Shown here: piece by piece, positions 16,161 through 24,229 of the stretch | How the letters are laid out: each line of letters begins with the position of its first letter | Position numbering within the stretch: position 1 is the first letter of the stretch | NCBI RefSeq assembly: GCF_004684775.1 | Contig: NZ_SRIC01000050.1 | Coordinates: 1 to 37,112 of the forward strand | Direction of reading: 5' to 3' | Length of the DNA stretch: 37,112 bases | Source: Streptomyces sp. MZ04 | GTDB lineage: Bacteria; Actinomycetota; Actinomycetes; Streptomycetales; Streptomycetaceae | Notes under the pieces: model-generated | What the model was told of the DNA's origin: nothing | The model's input: only the letters and a program-made list of their open reading frames with translations | Databases searched by the model: none | Translations under genes and position numbers: made by a program

Positions 16161-17663
16161 ATGCTCGCCGAGCCCCCCGCGTCCCTACGCTCCGTATGCA
16201 CCCCCTGGGTGCCGCGCCCCCGCACGGAGCACGCACCGGCGCCCCGCCGCCCGTACTTCAGGCGCCTGCTCCCGCTCCTCGCCGCGCTGGCCTGCCTCAC
16301 CCGGGTGCCCTCCTTCCGGTGGCCGCTGTGGAGCCCGGACGAGGGCTATCTCGCCGTCCAGGCAAGGATGTTGGCGGACGGCGGCGCGCTCTACGAAACG
16401 GTCGTCGACCGCAAGCCGCCGCTCGTCCCCTGGCTGTACGAAGGGGCCTTCGCGCTCTGCGGCGACGCGAGCCTGCTCCCGCTGAAGGTGCTCGCGGTCG
16501 CGGCCCAGCTCACCACCGCCGTCCTGCTTGCCCTCGTCGCCCGGCGCCGCTGGGGCGACGGGGCGGGCCGCACCGCCGGCGTGCTGTACCTCCTGATCTC
16601 CGTCGGCCTGAACCCGGAGGACGCACAGGCGGCGGCCTTCGAGGTGTTCATGCTGCCCTGTACGGCGGCCGCCCTGTGGTGCGCCGACCGGCGCCGGTGG
16701 GCCCTGGCCGGCGCCGCGGTGGCCTGCGCGTTCCTGGCCAAGCAGACCGGGGGAGCGACGCTGGTGCCGGTGGCGTGGCTGCTGTGGCGTGCGGGGGCAG
16801 GACGAAGGGACGTACTACGCCTGGGAGTTGGACTCTGCGGCCCGGTCCTCGCGGCGGCCGCCGTCACCGACCCGGCGGGATTCCTGTTCTGGACGGTGAC
16901 GGGATCGGGCGCCTACGCCTCCTTCACCGGGTCCGAACTCCACGTACTCACCAGGGGTTTGACCAACGCGGCGATCCTCGCGGCGGCCTGCGCCGGGATC
17001 ATCCCGCCCGTCGTACGCGTCCTGCGCATCGCGCGCACCGGCTCGGCGGAGCTGTGGATCTGGCTCGCCTCGTCGGCGGGCGCGGTCCTGGCCGGCTTCC
17101 ACTTCTTCGGCCACTACTACCTCCAACTCACGCCGTCGCTGGCCCTGTTGGGCGCCGCGGCGCTCCAGATCCTGCCCCGCGAGCGCACCCTGGCGGCGGT
17201 GTCCGTGACGGCCGGGGCGTGTGCGCTTTTCCTGGCCTGGGGGATGCTGGCGCCGCGCCCCGAACTGGCGCACGCCGAGCGGATCGCCGACGAGGTACGG
17301 GCGCGCACGGCCCCGCGCGACCGGGTGCTGCTGTGGGGGATACACCCCGAGACGTACTGGCTGGCCGACCGCGACCCCGCGAGCCGGTATCTGACCGCGG
17401 GGCTCCTCACCAACTACAGCGGCGGCCGCAACGGCCCCCAGGTGGGCGAGAAGTACGCGGTTCAGGGCGCCTGGCCGGTCTTCCGCGCCGAGCTCGCGGC
17501 GGCTCCGCCCGCGCTGATCGTGGACGACTCGCGGGGCAAGCCGTTCGCCCCGGAGCGGGTGCCTTCGCTGCGCCGGGTGCTCGCGGCGGGCTACGCGCCG
17601 GTGGCGACGGTGGAGGGCGCGGTGATCTACTCCCGGGTCTACTCCCGCTCGGCGTCGGGCTGA
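16161..17663 (+). CDS. GT39-like integral membrane glycosyltransferase
   Basis: A 500-residue polytopic protein resembling the PMT/ArnT (dolichyl-phosphate-mannose mannosyltransferase-like, PMT_2) group, which moves a sugar from a polyprenyl-phosphate donor. After a basic N-terminus and first span comes the hallmark acidic first loop WSPDEGYLAVQARMLADGG and then DRKPPLVPWLYEGAF. Around ten hydrophobic spans follow, and a soluble C-terminal part of about 120 residues (LLWGIHPETYWLADRD). The start is uncertain; 16161 fits a leaderless arrangement, while a GTG at 16152 and an ATG at 16128 are also in frame. The last 25 bases overlap the end of the opposite-strand NYN gene. Acceptor and donor are unknown. 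Confidence 0.72.
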   Translation: MLAEPPASLRSVCTPWVPRPRTEHAPAPRRPYFRRLLPLLAALACLTRVPSFRWPLWSPDEGYLAVQARMLADGGALYETVVDRKPPLVPWLYEGAFALCGDASLLPLKVLAVAAQLTTAVLLALVARRRWGDGAGRTAGVLYLLISVGLNPEDAQAAAFEVFMLPCTAAALWCADRRRWALAGAAVACAFLAKQTGGATLVPVAWLLWRAGAGRRDVLRLGVGLCGPVLAAAAVTDPAGFLFWTVTGSGAYASFTGSELHVLTRGLTNAAILAAACAGIIPPVVRVLRIARTGSAELWIWLASSAGAVLAGFHFFGHYYLQLTPSLALLGAAALQILPRERTLAAVSVTAGACALFLAWGMLAPRPELAHAERIADEVRARTAPRDRVLLWGIHPETYWLADRDPASRYLTAGLLTNYSGGRNGPQVGEKYAVQGAWPVFRAELAAAPPALIVDDSRGKPFAPERVPSLRRVLAAGYAPVATVEGAVIYSRVYSRSASG

Positions 17664-18037
17664 CGCACGCTGCGCGGGCCCAGGCACCGCGCGCCCAGCT
17701 CCGTCACCCTGCGGCGCAGCTCGCGATCGGCGGTGACGACGACGCAGGCCCGGTCGGCGGCCTCCCCGGCCTCTTGGGCCACGAGCTCCACGATCCGGTC
17801 GTCCCCGCTGCCGGGCGCCGAGTCGACGCGTACGCCCGGCACGGACTCCACACCGCGGGCCTGCCCCTCGACGACGAGTACGAGCTCCAGCGGGCCCGGA
17901 AGCCCGGGAAGACCCTCGTCCGCGTACGGCACCAGACGGTCCCGCAGCCGCTCGGCGGCCCCGCGCCGGTCGCGCCACCAGCCGTCGGGGACCGAGCCCA
18001 CGACGTTCGCCGCGTCGACGACGAGCAGAGTTGTCAT
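17639..18037 (-). CDS. Small NYN-domain (YacP-like) putative RNase
   Basis: A 132-residue protein made of a single PIN/NYN-type nuclease-like domain. It opens with LLVVDAANVVGSVPDGWW (Asp8, Asn11), has the acidic patch GSGDDRIVELV in the middle and the third acidic motif VVVTADRELRRRV near residue 100. This is the usual order of metal-binding acidic residues in NYN/YacP RNases. The start ATG at 18037 is where the domain begins; the frame is open far upstream on the - strand but without domain content. The ribosome-binding site is weak. It converges with and overlaps the GT39-like gene by 25 bp. Its RNA target is unknown. Confidence 0.78.
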   Translation of the reverse strand: MTTLLVVDAANVVGSVPDGWWRDRRGAAERLRDRLVPYADEGLPGLPGPLELVLVVEGQARGVESVPGVRVDSAPGSGDDRIVELVAQEAGEAADRACVVVTADRELRRRVTELGARCLGPRSVRQPDAERE

Positions 18038-18197
18038 GGCGTCACCCTGGCACACCGAGGGCCCGGGCCCTGACCGGCGGCCGTGCGCGCCAAACGTAGA
18101 CTTGGGGGCCGTCGGCCCCAGGGTCTGTCCGACCCGAACCCCAGGACAGCCCCGGGCCACAGCAAGCGAACGCTCGAAGGAAGGTCGGCGCCGAGTC

Positions 18198-19313
18198 ATG
18201 CCGCAGAGGTCCGCCCCCAGGCCCGGGCGGGAGCCCGCCCACCCGGCCGGCGCCGACCGCGCCGCGACCGGTACGCCCGAGACCGGCCGGTGGCTGCTGC
18301 TCGGCAAGGACGACCGGCTCACCGCGTACGCCCGCACCGACGGGGGCCTGCTGCGCTGGACGGAGACCCGGCCCGGCGGCCCCGACTGGACGGGCCCCGA
18401 CTTCTTCGACGCACCGGACGTCACCCACCTCTCCCTGGCCCAGGGCGCCGACGGGTACGTGCACTTCGTCGGCCTGCGACGGCGCCCCAAGCCGGACGGC
18501 GCGGACCCCGAGGTCGATGTCGTGCACGCCATCCAGTACCAGTCGGGGCGCCCGCTGATGGACTGGCGCTCGCTGGGCAACCCGCACACCAAGCTCGTCG
18601 AGCGGGCGCCGCACCTCGGCGCCCCCACCGCCGCCGTGGACGCCGCGGGCACGGTCCACGTCTTCGTACGGGACGCCGTGAACAGCGTCCGGCTGCGGCG
18701 CGAGGGCAAGGGCGGCAAGTGGGAGGGCTGGAAGGACTTCAAGGTCCGCCAGGTCCTCGACGGCATCGTGGCCGTCGCCACCTCGACGGGACGCGTGGAG
18801 GTCTTCGGCCCCGCCGCCGACAAGACGCTGCACTGGGCCCAGGACAAGCAGGGCGGCGAGCTCGTGCGCGGCGACGACATCCCGCTGGCCCCGGCCCCCG
18901 GCTCGGGCACGGCCCTGGAGACCGCCGAGGACGGCCTCACGTACTACGCGGCCGACGCCCGCGCCACGGGCGTCCAGGCGCACCGCCCCGACGCCGCCGC
19001 GATCCCCCTGAGCGGCACCCCCGACCCGGGCCCCACGGCCGCCCTGCGCGCGACGATCGACGGCCACGACTGCACGATCCTCGCCCACCGCACCCGTACC
19101 GGACGCCCCGCGCTCGCGGCGTTCCCCACGGAGCGGGAGGAGGCGGGCCTGTGGTGGTCCGAGACCGGCGAACCGTGCCTGGGCGCACCGGCGTTGGCGC
19201 TCGACGCCCACGGGCGGTTGGTGCTCGCGGCGATCGGCGTGGACGGCGCGCTGCACGTCGCACGCCAGAAGGCGGAGCCGGGCCTCGCCCTGGACGCGTG
19301 GACGCGGGTCTGA
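18198..19313 (+). CDS. Conserved beta-propeller-like protein of unknown function
   Basis: A 371-residue cytosolic protein; no signal peptide or membrane span is visible. Repeated aromatic beta-strand units occur at intervals of roughly 45-50 residues (LLRWTETRPGGPDWTGPDFF, GYVHFVGL, GTVHVFVRD, KWEGWKDF, RVEVFGPAADKTLHWAQ, GALHVARQ). These resemble the strand repeats of PLL-type lectin and sialidase-like propellers, so a ligand-binding propeller is my best guess. The N-terminal 28 residues are Pro/Ala/Arg-rich and probably disordered. The ATG follows GAAGGAAGG by about 12 nt. A TAGACT -10-like box lies at 18097-18102. The gene stands alone, divergent from the NYN gene, and ends at a strong bidirectional terminator. 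Function not known. Confidence 0.7.
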   Translation: MPQRSAPRPGREPAHPAGADRAATGTPETGRWLLLGKDDRLTAYARTDGGLLRWTETRPGGPDWTGPDFFDAPDVTHLSLAQGADGYVHFVGLRRRPKPDGADPEVDVVHAIQYQSGRPLMDWRSLGNPHTKLVERAPHLGAPTAAVDAAGTVHVFVRDAVNSVRLRREGKGGKWEGWKDFKVRQVLDGIVAVATSTGRVEVFGPAADKTLHWAQDKQGGELVRGDDIPLAPAPGSGTALETAEDGLTYYAADARATGVQAHRPDAAAIPLSGTPDPGPTAALRATIDGHDCTILAHRTRTGRPALAAFPTEREEAGLWWSETGEPCLGAPALALDAHGRLVLAAIGVDGALHVARQKAEPGLALDAWTRV

Positions 19314-19333
19314 TCTGACGCGGGAACGGCGAA

Positions 19334-19366
19334 GGGGCGCCCGGTCGGCAGTCGACCGGGCGCCCC
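19334..19366. terminator. Bidirectional terminator between convergent genes
   Basis: A perfect 14-bp stem GGGGCGCCCGGTCG (19334-19347) / CGACCGGGCGCCCC (19353-19366) with a 5-nt loop lies midway between the + gene ending at 19313 and the - gene ending at 19383, so it can serve both. Confidence 0.9.
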
Positions 19367-19382
19367 TCTCACTGTTCAGGAG

Positions 19383-21539
19383 TTACGCGGGCACGCTGGC
19401 CACGCCCTGCTCCAGGAACCGCTTGCCGATGACCCGCTCGCTGACGCCGGCCCGGTCCAGGTACGGCGTGATGCCGCCCAGGTGGAAGGGCCAGCCCGCA
19501 CCGGTGATCAGGCAGAGGTCGATGTCCTGCGCCTCGGCGACGACACCCTCGTCGAGCATGAGCCCGATCTCCTGCGCCACGGCGTCGAGCACGCGGTCAC
19601 GGACCTGCTCCTCGGTCAGGACGGAGTCGCCCTGCTTCAGGAGCGCGGCGACCTCGGGGTCGAGCTCCGGCTTCCCGCTGTCGTACACGTAGAAGCCGCG
19701 CTTGCCCGCCTTGACGACGGCGGCGAGGTTCGGGGACACCGTGAAGCGCTCCGGGAAGGCGCGGTTCAGGGTCTCCGAAACGTGCAGACCGATGGCAGGA
19801 CCGACCAGCTCGAGGAGAACCAGCGGCGACATCGGCAGACCGAGCGGCTCGACGGCCTTCTCGGCGACGGCGACCGGGGTGCCCTCGTCGATGACGTTCT
19901 GGATCTCGCCCATGAAGCGGGTGAGGATGCGGTTCACGACGAACGCCGGGGCGTCCTTCACGAGGACCGCGGTCTTCTTCAGCTTCTTGGCGACACCGAA
20001 GGCCGTGGCCAGCGAGGCGTCGTCGGTCTGCTCGCCGCGGACGATCTCCAGGAGCGGGAGGATCGCGACCGGGTTGAAGAAGTGGAAGCCGACGACCCGC
20101 TCGGGGTGCTTCAGCTTCGACGCCATCTCGGAGACGGACAGCGAGGAGGTGTTGGTGGCGAGGATGGCGTGCGCCGGAGCGACGGCCTCCACCTCGGCGA
20201 ACACCTGCTGCTTGACGCCGATCTCCTCGAAGACGGCCTCGATGATGAAGTCCGCGTCGGAGAAGCCCTCGGCCTTGTCGAGCACACCGGAGACAAGACC
20301 CTTGAGACGGTTGGCCTTGTCCTGGTTGATCCGGCCCTTGAGGAGCAGCTTGTCGATCTCGGCGTGGACGTAGCCCACACCCTTGTCGACGCGCTCCTGG
20401 TCGATGTCGGTCAGGACGACCGGGACCTCGAGGCGGCGCAGGAAGAGCAGCGCAAGCTGCGAGGCCATCAGGCCCGCGCCGACGACGCCGACCTTGGTGA
20501 CCGGACGCGCCAGGTTCTTGTCCGGGGCACCCGCAGGGCGCTTGCCGCGCTTCTGTACGAGGTTGAACGCGTAGAGCCCGCTGCGCAGTTCGCCGCCCAT
20601 GATGAGGTCGGCGAGCGCGACGTCCTCCGCGTCGAAGCCCTTCTGGAGGTCGCCGTCCTTGGCGGCCTCGATGATCTCCAGGGCGCGGTAGGCGGCCGGG
20701 GCCGCACCGTGCACCTTGGAGTCGGCGATGCCGCGGCCGCGGGCGACGGCGGCGTCCCAGCCCTCGCCGCGGTCGATCTCGGGGCGCTCCACCGTGACGG
20801 TGCCGTTGAGCACGGACGACGTCCAGATCAGCGACTGCTCGAGGAAGTCGGCGCCCTCGAAGAGCGCGTCGGCGATGCCGAGCTCGAAGACCTGCTTGCC
20901 CTTGAGCTGGCGGTTCTGGTTGAGCGAGTTCTCGATGATGACCGAGACGGCCTTGTCGGCGCCGATCAGGTTCGGAAGCAGCGCACAGCCGCCCCAGCCC
21001 GGGACCAGACCGAGGAAGACCTCGGGCAGCGAGAAGGCGGGCAGCGCCTTGGAGACGGTGCGGTAGGAGCAGTGCAGACCGACCTCGACGCCACCGCCCA
21101 TCGCGGCACCGTTGTAGTAGGCGAAGGTCGGCACGGCGAGCCCGGACAGACGCTTGAAGACGTCGTGCCCGCTCTTGCCGATGACGAGAGCGTCCTCGTG
21201 GCGCTTGAGGATCTCCACGCCCTTGAGGTCGGCGCCGACGGCGAAGATGAACGGCTTGCCGGTGATGCCGACGCCGACGATCGTGCCCTCGGCCGCCTCC
21301 TTCTCGACCTGGTCGATGGCGACGTTCAGGTTCGCCAGCGAGCCGGGGCCGAAGGTGGTCGGCTTGGTGTGGTCGAAGCCGTTGTCGAGCGTGATGAGCG
21401 CGAAGCGCCCGCCCGTGGCGGAGCCACCATTGGATCCCGTCGCGGGCAGGTCGAGGTGGCGTACGTGCGCCTGCGTGACGACCTCGTCCGGGAACAGCTC
21501 GGCCGCGCCCTTCAGAAGCTCAGCGGTGTCGGTGCTCAC
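19383..21539 (-). CDS. Fused enoyl-CoA hydratase / 3-hydroxyacyl-CoA dehydrogenase (FadB/FadJ-like)
   Basis: A 718-residue multifunctional beta-oxidation enzyme. Residues about 45-260 form a crotonase domain that hydrates 2-enoyl-CoA, with the oxyanion loop IFAVGADLKG and both catalytic glutamates (Glu152 in AAMGGGVEVG, Glu173 in LPEVFLGLVPGWGG). From about 348 a 3-hydroxyacyl-CoA dehydrogenase domain begins with VGVVGAGLMAS, where the usual GxGxxG ends in Ala. It also has TNTSSLS and the signature VGFHFFNPV, and two C-terminal helical domains. The GTG at 21539 overlaps the thiolase stop by four bases, so the pair is translationally coupled as the alpha and beta parts of a fatty-acid oxidation complex. 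The frame is open beyond this start, but that part runs inside the thiolase gene. Confidence 0.93.
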   Translation of the reverse strand: MSTDTAELLKGAAELFPDEVVTQAHVRHLDLPATGSNGGSATGGRFALITLDNGFDHTKPTTFGPGSLANLNVAIDQVEKEAAEGTIVGVGITGKPFIFAVGADLKGVEILKRHEDALVIGKSGHDVFKRLSGLAVPTFAYYNGAAMGGGVEVGLHCSYRTVSKALPAFSLPEVFLGLVPGWGGCALLPNLIGADKAVSVIIENSLNQNRQLKGKQVFELGIADALFEGADFLEQSLIWTSSVLNGTVTVERPEIDRGEGWDAAVARGRGIADSKVHGAAPAAYRALEIIEAAKDGDLQKGFDAEDVALADLIMGGELRSGLYAFNLVQKRGKRPAGAPDKNLARPVTKVGVVGAGLMASQLALLFLRRLEVPVVLTDIDQERVDKGVGYVHAEIDKLLLKGRINQDKANRLKGLVSGVLDKAEGFSDADFIIEAVFEEIGVKQQVFAEVEAVAPAHAILATNTSSLSVSEMASKLKHPERVVGFHFFNPVAILPLLEIVRGEQTDDASLATAFGVAKKLKKTAVLVKDAPAFVVNRILTRFMGEIQNVIDEGTPVAVAEKAVEPLGLPMSPLVLLELVGPAIGLHVSETLNRAFPERFTVSPNLAAVVKAGKRGFYVYDSGKPELDPEVAALLKQGDSVLTEEQVRDRVLDAVAQEIGLMLDEGVVAEAQDIDLCLITGAGWPFHLGGITPYLDRAGVSERVIGKRFLEQGVASVPA

Positions 21540-22756
21540 TTGCTGCCTCCGTTGAAGTTCGGGTTCTCCCAGATGACCGTGGCGCCCATGCCGAAGCCGA
21601 CGCACATCGTCGTCAGGCCGTAGCGCACCTCGGGCTGCTCCTCGAACTGCCGCGCCAGCTGCGTCATCAGACGTACGCCGGAGGAGGCGAGGGGGTGGCC
21701 GTACGCGATGGCGCCGCCGTACTGGTTGACGCGCGCGTCGTCGTCGGCGATGCCGTAGTGCTCGAGGAAGGCGAGCACCTGGACGGCGAAGGCCTCATTG
21801 ATCTCGAAGAGACCGATGTCGCCGATGGAGAGCCCCGCCTGGGCGAGCGCCTTCTCCGTGGCCGGGATCGGGCCGTAGCCCATGACCTCGGGCTCGACAC
21901 CCGCGAAGGCGTAGGAGACGAGGCGCATCTTGACCGGGAGGTTGTTCTCGCGGGCGAAGTCCTCGGAGGCGATGATCGACGCGGTGGCGCCGTCGTTGAG
22001 GCCCGCGGCGTTGCCGGCGGTGACGCGGCCGTGCGTACGGAACGGCGTCTTCAGCCCGGCGAGGCTCTCCAGGGTGGTCCCCGGCCGCATCGGCTCGTCG
22101 GCGGTGGCAAGACCCCAACCGGTCTCGCCCGCCTCCTCGTTGGTCCGACGCACGGAGACCGGCACCAGGTCCTGCTGGATCTTGCCGTTGGCGTAGGCCT
22201 TGGCGGCCTTCTCCTGCGAGCGCACGGCGTACTCGTCGGCGCGCTGCTTGGTGATCGTGGGGTACCGGTCGTGCAGGTTCTCGGCGGTCATGCCCATGAA
22301 CAGGGCGGACTCGTCGACGAGCTTCTCGCTCACGAACCGCGGGTTCGGGTCGACGCCCTCGCCCATGGGGTGGCGGCCCATGTGCTCGACACCGCCGGCG
22401 ATGACGGCGTCGTACGCGCCGAAGGCGATGGAGCCGGCCGTCGCCGTCACGGCGGTGAGGGCGCCGGCACACATGCGGTCGATCGAGTAGCCCGGCACGG
22501 ACTGCGGAAGCCCGGCCAGGATCCCGGCCGTGCGGCCCAGCGTCAGACCCTGGTCGCCGATCTGCGTGGTCGCGGCGATGGCGACCTCGTCGATCTGGGC
22601 GGGGTCGAGGGCCGGGTTGCGGCGCAGCAGCTCCCGGATGGCCTTCACGATGAGGTCATCGGCACGGGTCTCGTGGTAGATGCCCTTCGGGCCCGCCTTG
22701 CCGAACGGGGTGCGGACGCCATCCACGAAGACGACGTCCCTGACGGTACGAGGCAC
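21536..22756 (-). CDS. Acetyl-CoA C-acyltransferase (thiolase, FadA-like)
   Basis: A 406-residue thiolase that cleaves 3-ketoacyl-CoA in the last step of beta-oxidation. The nucleophile is Cys96 in SIDRMCAGALTAV. The C-terminal active-site blocks are present: GGAIAYGHPLASSGVR (His near 359) and TTMCVGFGMG (Cys near 385), and NEAFAVQ lies between. The start is a GTG with GGAGGAG about 7 nt upstream on the - strand. It is first in a two-gene operon; its stop overlaps the start of the fused hydratase/dehydrogenase. A palindrome at 22812-22827 lies about 60-70 nt upstream of the start, a likely operator position. Length is normal for the family. Confidence 0.93.
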   Translation of the reverse strand: MPRTVRDVVFVDGVRTPFGKAGPKGIYHETRADDLIVKAIRELLRRNPALDPAQIDEVAIAATTQIGDQGLTLGRTAGILAGLPQSVPGYSIDRMCAGALTAVTATAGSIAFGAYDAVIAGGVEHMGRHPMGEGVDPNPRFVSEKLVDESALFMGMTAENLHDRYPTITKQRADEYAVRSQEKAAKAYANGKIQQDLVPVSVRRTNEEAGETGWGLATADEPMRPGTTLESLAGLKTPFRTHGRVTAGNAAGLNDGATASIIASEDFARENNLPVKMRLVSYAFAGVEPEVMGYGPIPATEKALAQAGLSIGDIGLFEINEAFAVQVLAFLEHYGIADDDARVNQYGGAIAYGHPLASSGVRLMTQLARQFEEQPEVRYGLTTMCVGFGMGATVIWENPNFNGGSK

Positions 22757-22811
22757 GATGGCTCTCCTCCAGGGTGCGGGTGCGCCTGCGGCGCGCTTCC
22801 GAACCCCATGC

Positions 22812-22827
22812 TACTTGCCGGTAACTA
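22812..22827. promoter_or_regulatory. Palindrome upstream of thiolase (candidate operator)
   Basis: TACTTGCCGGTAACTA is an imperfect 16-bp palindrome (12 of 16 positions symmetric) with a TTGCCGGTAA core. It sits in the 129-nt gap between rnd and the thiolase, in reach of the thiolase promoter. The size and shape suit a TetR-type repressor of fatty-acid catabolism, but no regulator can be named. Confidence 0.35.
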
Positions 22828-22885
22828 GACTGCCCAGTCCCGGCTCGGGGAGGCGAAGGTCACACTTGGCCCCCGCCCCGCCCGC

Positions 22886-24151
22886 TCAGCCGAGTGCCGT
22901 CACCAGTACCGGCGTCACCTGCGCGATCTGCCAGCGCCGCGCACCGTGTGCGGCCAGCGCCTCCGCGACGGACCCCGCGTCCACCTGAGCCGGCGGCTCC
23001 CAGCAGACCCTTCGTACCGTGTCCGGAGTGATCAGGTTCTCCTGAGGCATGTTCAGCTCCTCGGCCAGCGCCGAGACCGCCGCCCGCGCGGCGGAGAGCC
23101 GAGCCGCCGCCGCCGGGTCGCGGTCCGCCCAGGAGCGGGGCGGCGGGGGGCCCGACACGGCCTGCCCCGGCTGGGGAAGCTCGGAGTCGGGCAGGGCCTT
23201 GGCCCGGTCCACCGCGGACTGCCACTGCTCCAGCTGGCGCCGCCCCATGCGATGCCCGAAGCCCGTGAGACCGGCGAGCGCCTGCACGTTCGGCGGCAGC
23301 GAAAGCGCCGCCTCGACGATCGCGCCGTCGCTCAGCACCTTGCCCGGTGACACGTCACGCCGCTGTGCCACCTTGTCGCGCGCGGTCCACAGTTCGCGTA
23401 CGACCGCCATCTGGCGACGTCGCCGCACCTTGTGCATGCCGGACGTACGACGCCAGGGGTCCTTGCGCGGGGGCGCGGGCGGCGCGGAGGCGATCGCGTC
23501 GAACTCCTCGCGGGCCCACTCCAGCTTGCCCTGCCGGTCGAGCTCCTTCTCCAGCGCGTCCCGCAGGTCCACGAGCAGCTCGACGTCCAGCGCCGCGTAC
23601 CGCAGCCACGGCTCGGGCAGCGGGCGCGTCGACCAGTCGACGGCCGAGTGTCCCTTCTCCAGGACGAAGCCGAGCACCCCCTCGACCATCGCGCCGAGGC
23701 CGACCCGGGGGAATCCGGCGAGCCGCCCCGCGAGCTCCGTGTCGAAGATGCTGGTCGGGATCATGCCTATTTCGCGGAGGCAGGGCAGGTCCTGCGTGGC
23801 CGCGTGCAGGACCCATTCCGTGCCGGAGATCGCCTCGCCGAGGCCCGAGAGGTCGGGGCAGGCGACGGGGTCGATCAGCGTGCTGCCCGCGCCTTCGCGG
23901 CGCAGCTGCACGAGGTAGGCGCGCTGGCCGTACCGGTAGCCGGACGCGCGTTCGGCGTCCACGGCCACGGGGCCACTTCCTGCCGCGAACGCGGCGATCA
24001 CCTCGGCGAGGGCGGTCTCGTCGGCGACCACCGGAGGGATGCCATCACGCGGCTCGTCCAATGGGATCGGCGCCGATTCGACGTCGTCCGGAGGGCCGCC
24101 TCCGGTGGTTCGCAGTGAGCTGTCTGCTGCGGTCTCTTGGGCGTCGGTCAC
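22886..24151 (-). CDS. rnd: Ribonuclease D (3'-5' exoribonuclease, HRDC domain)
   Basis: A 421-residue DEDDy exonuclease related to RNase D, which trims 3' ends of tRNA and other structured RNA. The catalytic set is complete: Asp65 and Glu67 in VAVDAERASG, Asp121 in HAATQDLPCL, and Tyr185/Asp189 in LRYAALDVELL. An HRDC-type helical domain follows around 240-320 (MAVVRELWTARDKVAQRRDVSPGKVLSD), and a further helical C-terminus. The acidic N-terminal 40 residues look disordered. The GTG at 24151 has no ribosome-binding site, but TACCCT stands 6 nt upstream, suggesting a leaderless mRNA. The upstream LuxR-type gene is separated by a perfect palindromic terminator, so rnd is probably transcribed on its own. 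Confidence 0.92.
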   Translation of the reverse strand: MTDAQETAADSSLRTTGGGPPDDVESAPIPLDEPRDGIPPVVADETALAEVIAAFAAGSGPVAVDAERASGYRYGQRAYLVQLRREGAGSTLIDPVACPDLSGLGEAISGTEWVLHAATQDLPCLREIGMIPTSIFDTELAGRLAGFPRVGLGAMVEGVLGFVLEKGHSAVDWSTRPLPEPWLRYAALDVELLVDLRDALEKELDRQGKLEWAREEFDAIASAPPAPPRKDPWRRTSGMHKVRRRRQMAVVRELWTARDKVAQRRDVSPGKVLSDGAIVEAALSLPPNVQALAGLTGFGHRMGRRQLEQWQSAVDRAKALPDSELPQPGQAVSGPPPPRSWADRDPAAAARLSAARAAVSALAEELNMPQENLITPDTVRRVCWEPPAQVDAGSVAEALAAHGARRWQIAQVTPVLVTALG

Positions 24152-24157
24152 CTGTCA

Positions 24158-24178
24158 AGGGTATCTGTGTATGCACAG
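24158..24178 (-). promoter_or_regulatory. rnd promoter: leaderless -10 and adjoining palindrome
   Basis: On the - strand TACCCT (24163-24158) lies 6 nt before the GTG of rnd. Directly upstream is CTGTGTATGCACAG (24165-24178), a palindrome with five matched bases on each side. It overlaps the promoter and may be an operator; no regulator is known to me for this motif. Confidence 0.45.
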
Positions 24179-24210
24179 CACCCGTCGACGGAACGTTCCG
24201 TCGACGGGTG
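24179..24210. terminator. 32-bp perfect palindrome, terminator of the LuxR-type gene
   Basis: Bases 24179-24210 are an uninterrupted perfect palindrome (outer CACCCGTCGACGG, centre GGAACGTTCC). As RNA it makes a hairpin of about 14 bp with a minimal loop, 19 nt beyond the stop of the LuxR-type gene. It would act in either direction and separates that gene from rnd. Confidence 0.8.
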
Positions 24211-24229
24211 TGCGAGGGGTGTAAATGAG

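Noticed and set aside
14431..16236. Long open frame on the - strand opposite the amino-acid permease
   Set aside because: His/Asp/Glu/Gly-rich low-complexity translation typical of an antisense shadow; the + strand encodes a textbook APC permease.
19482..21623. 713-codon open frame on the + strand opposite the FadB-like gene
   Set aside because: It reads as the complement of a well-conserved enzyme and has no ribosome-binding site or known domain.
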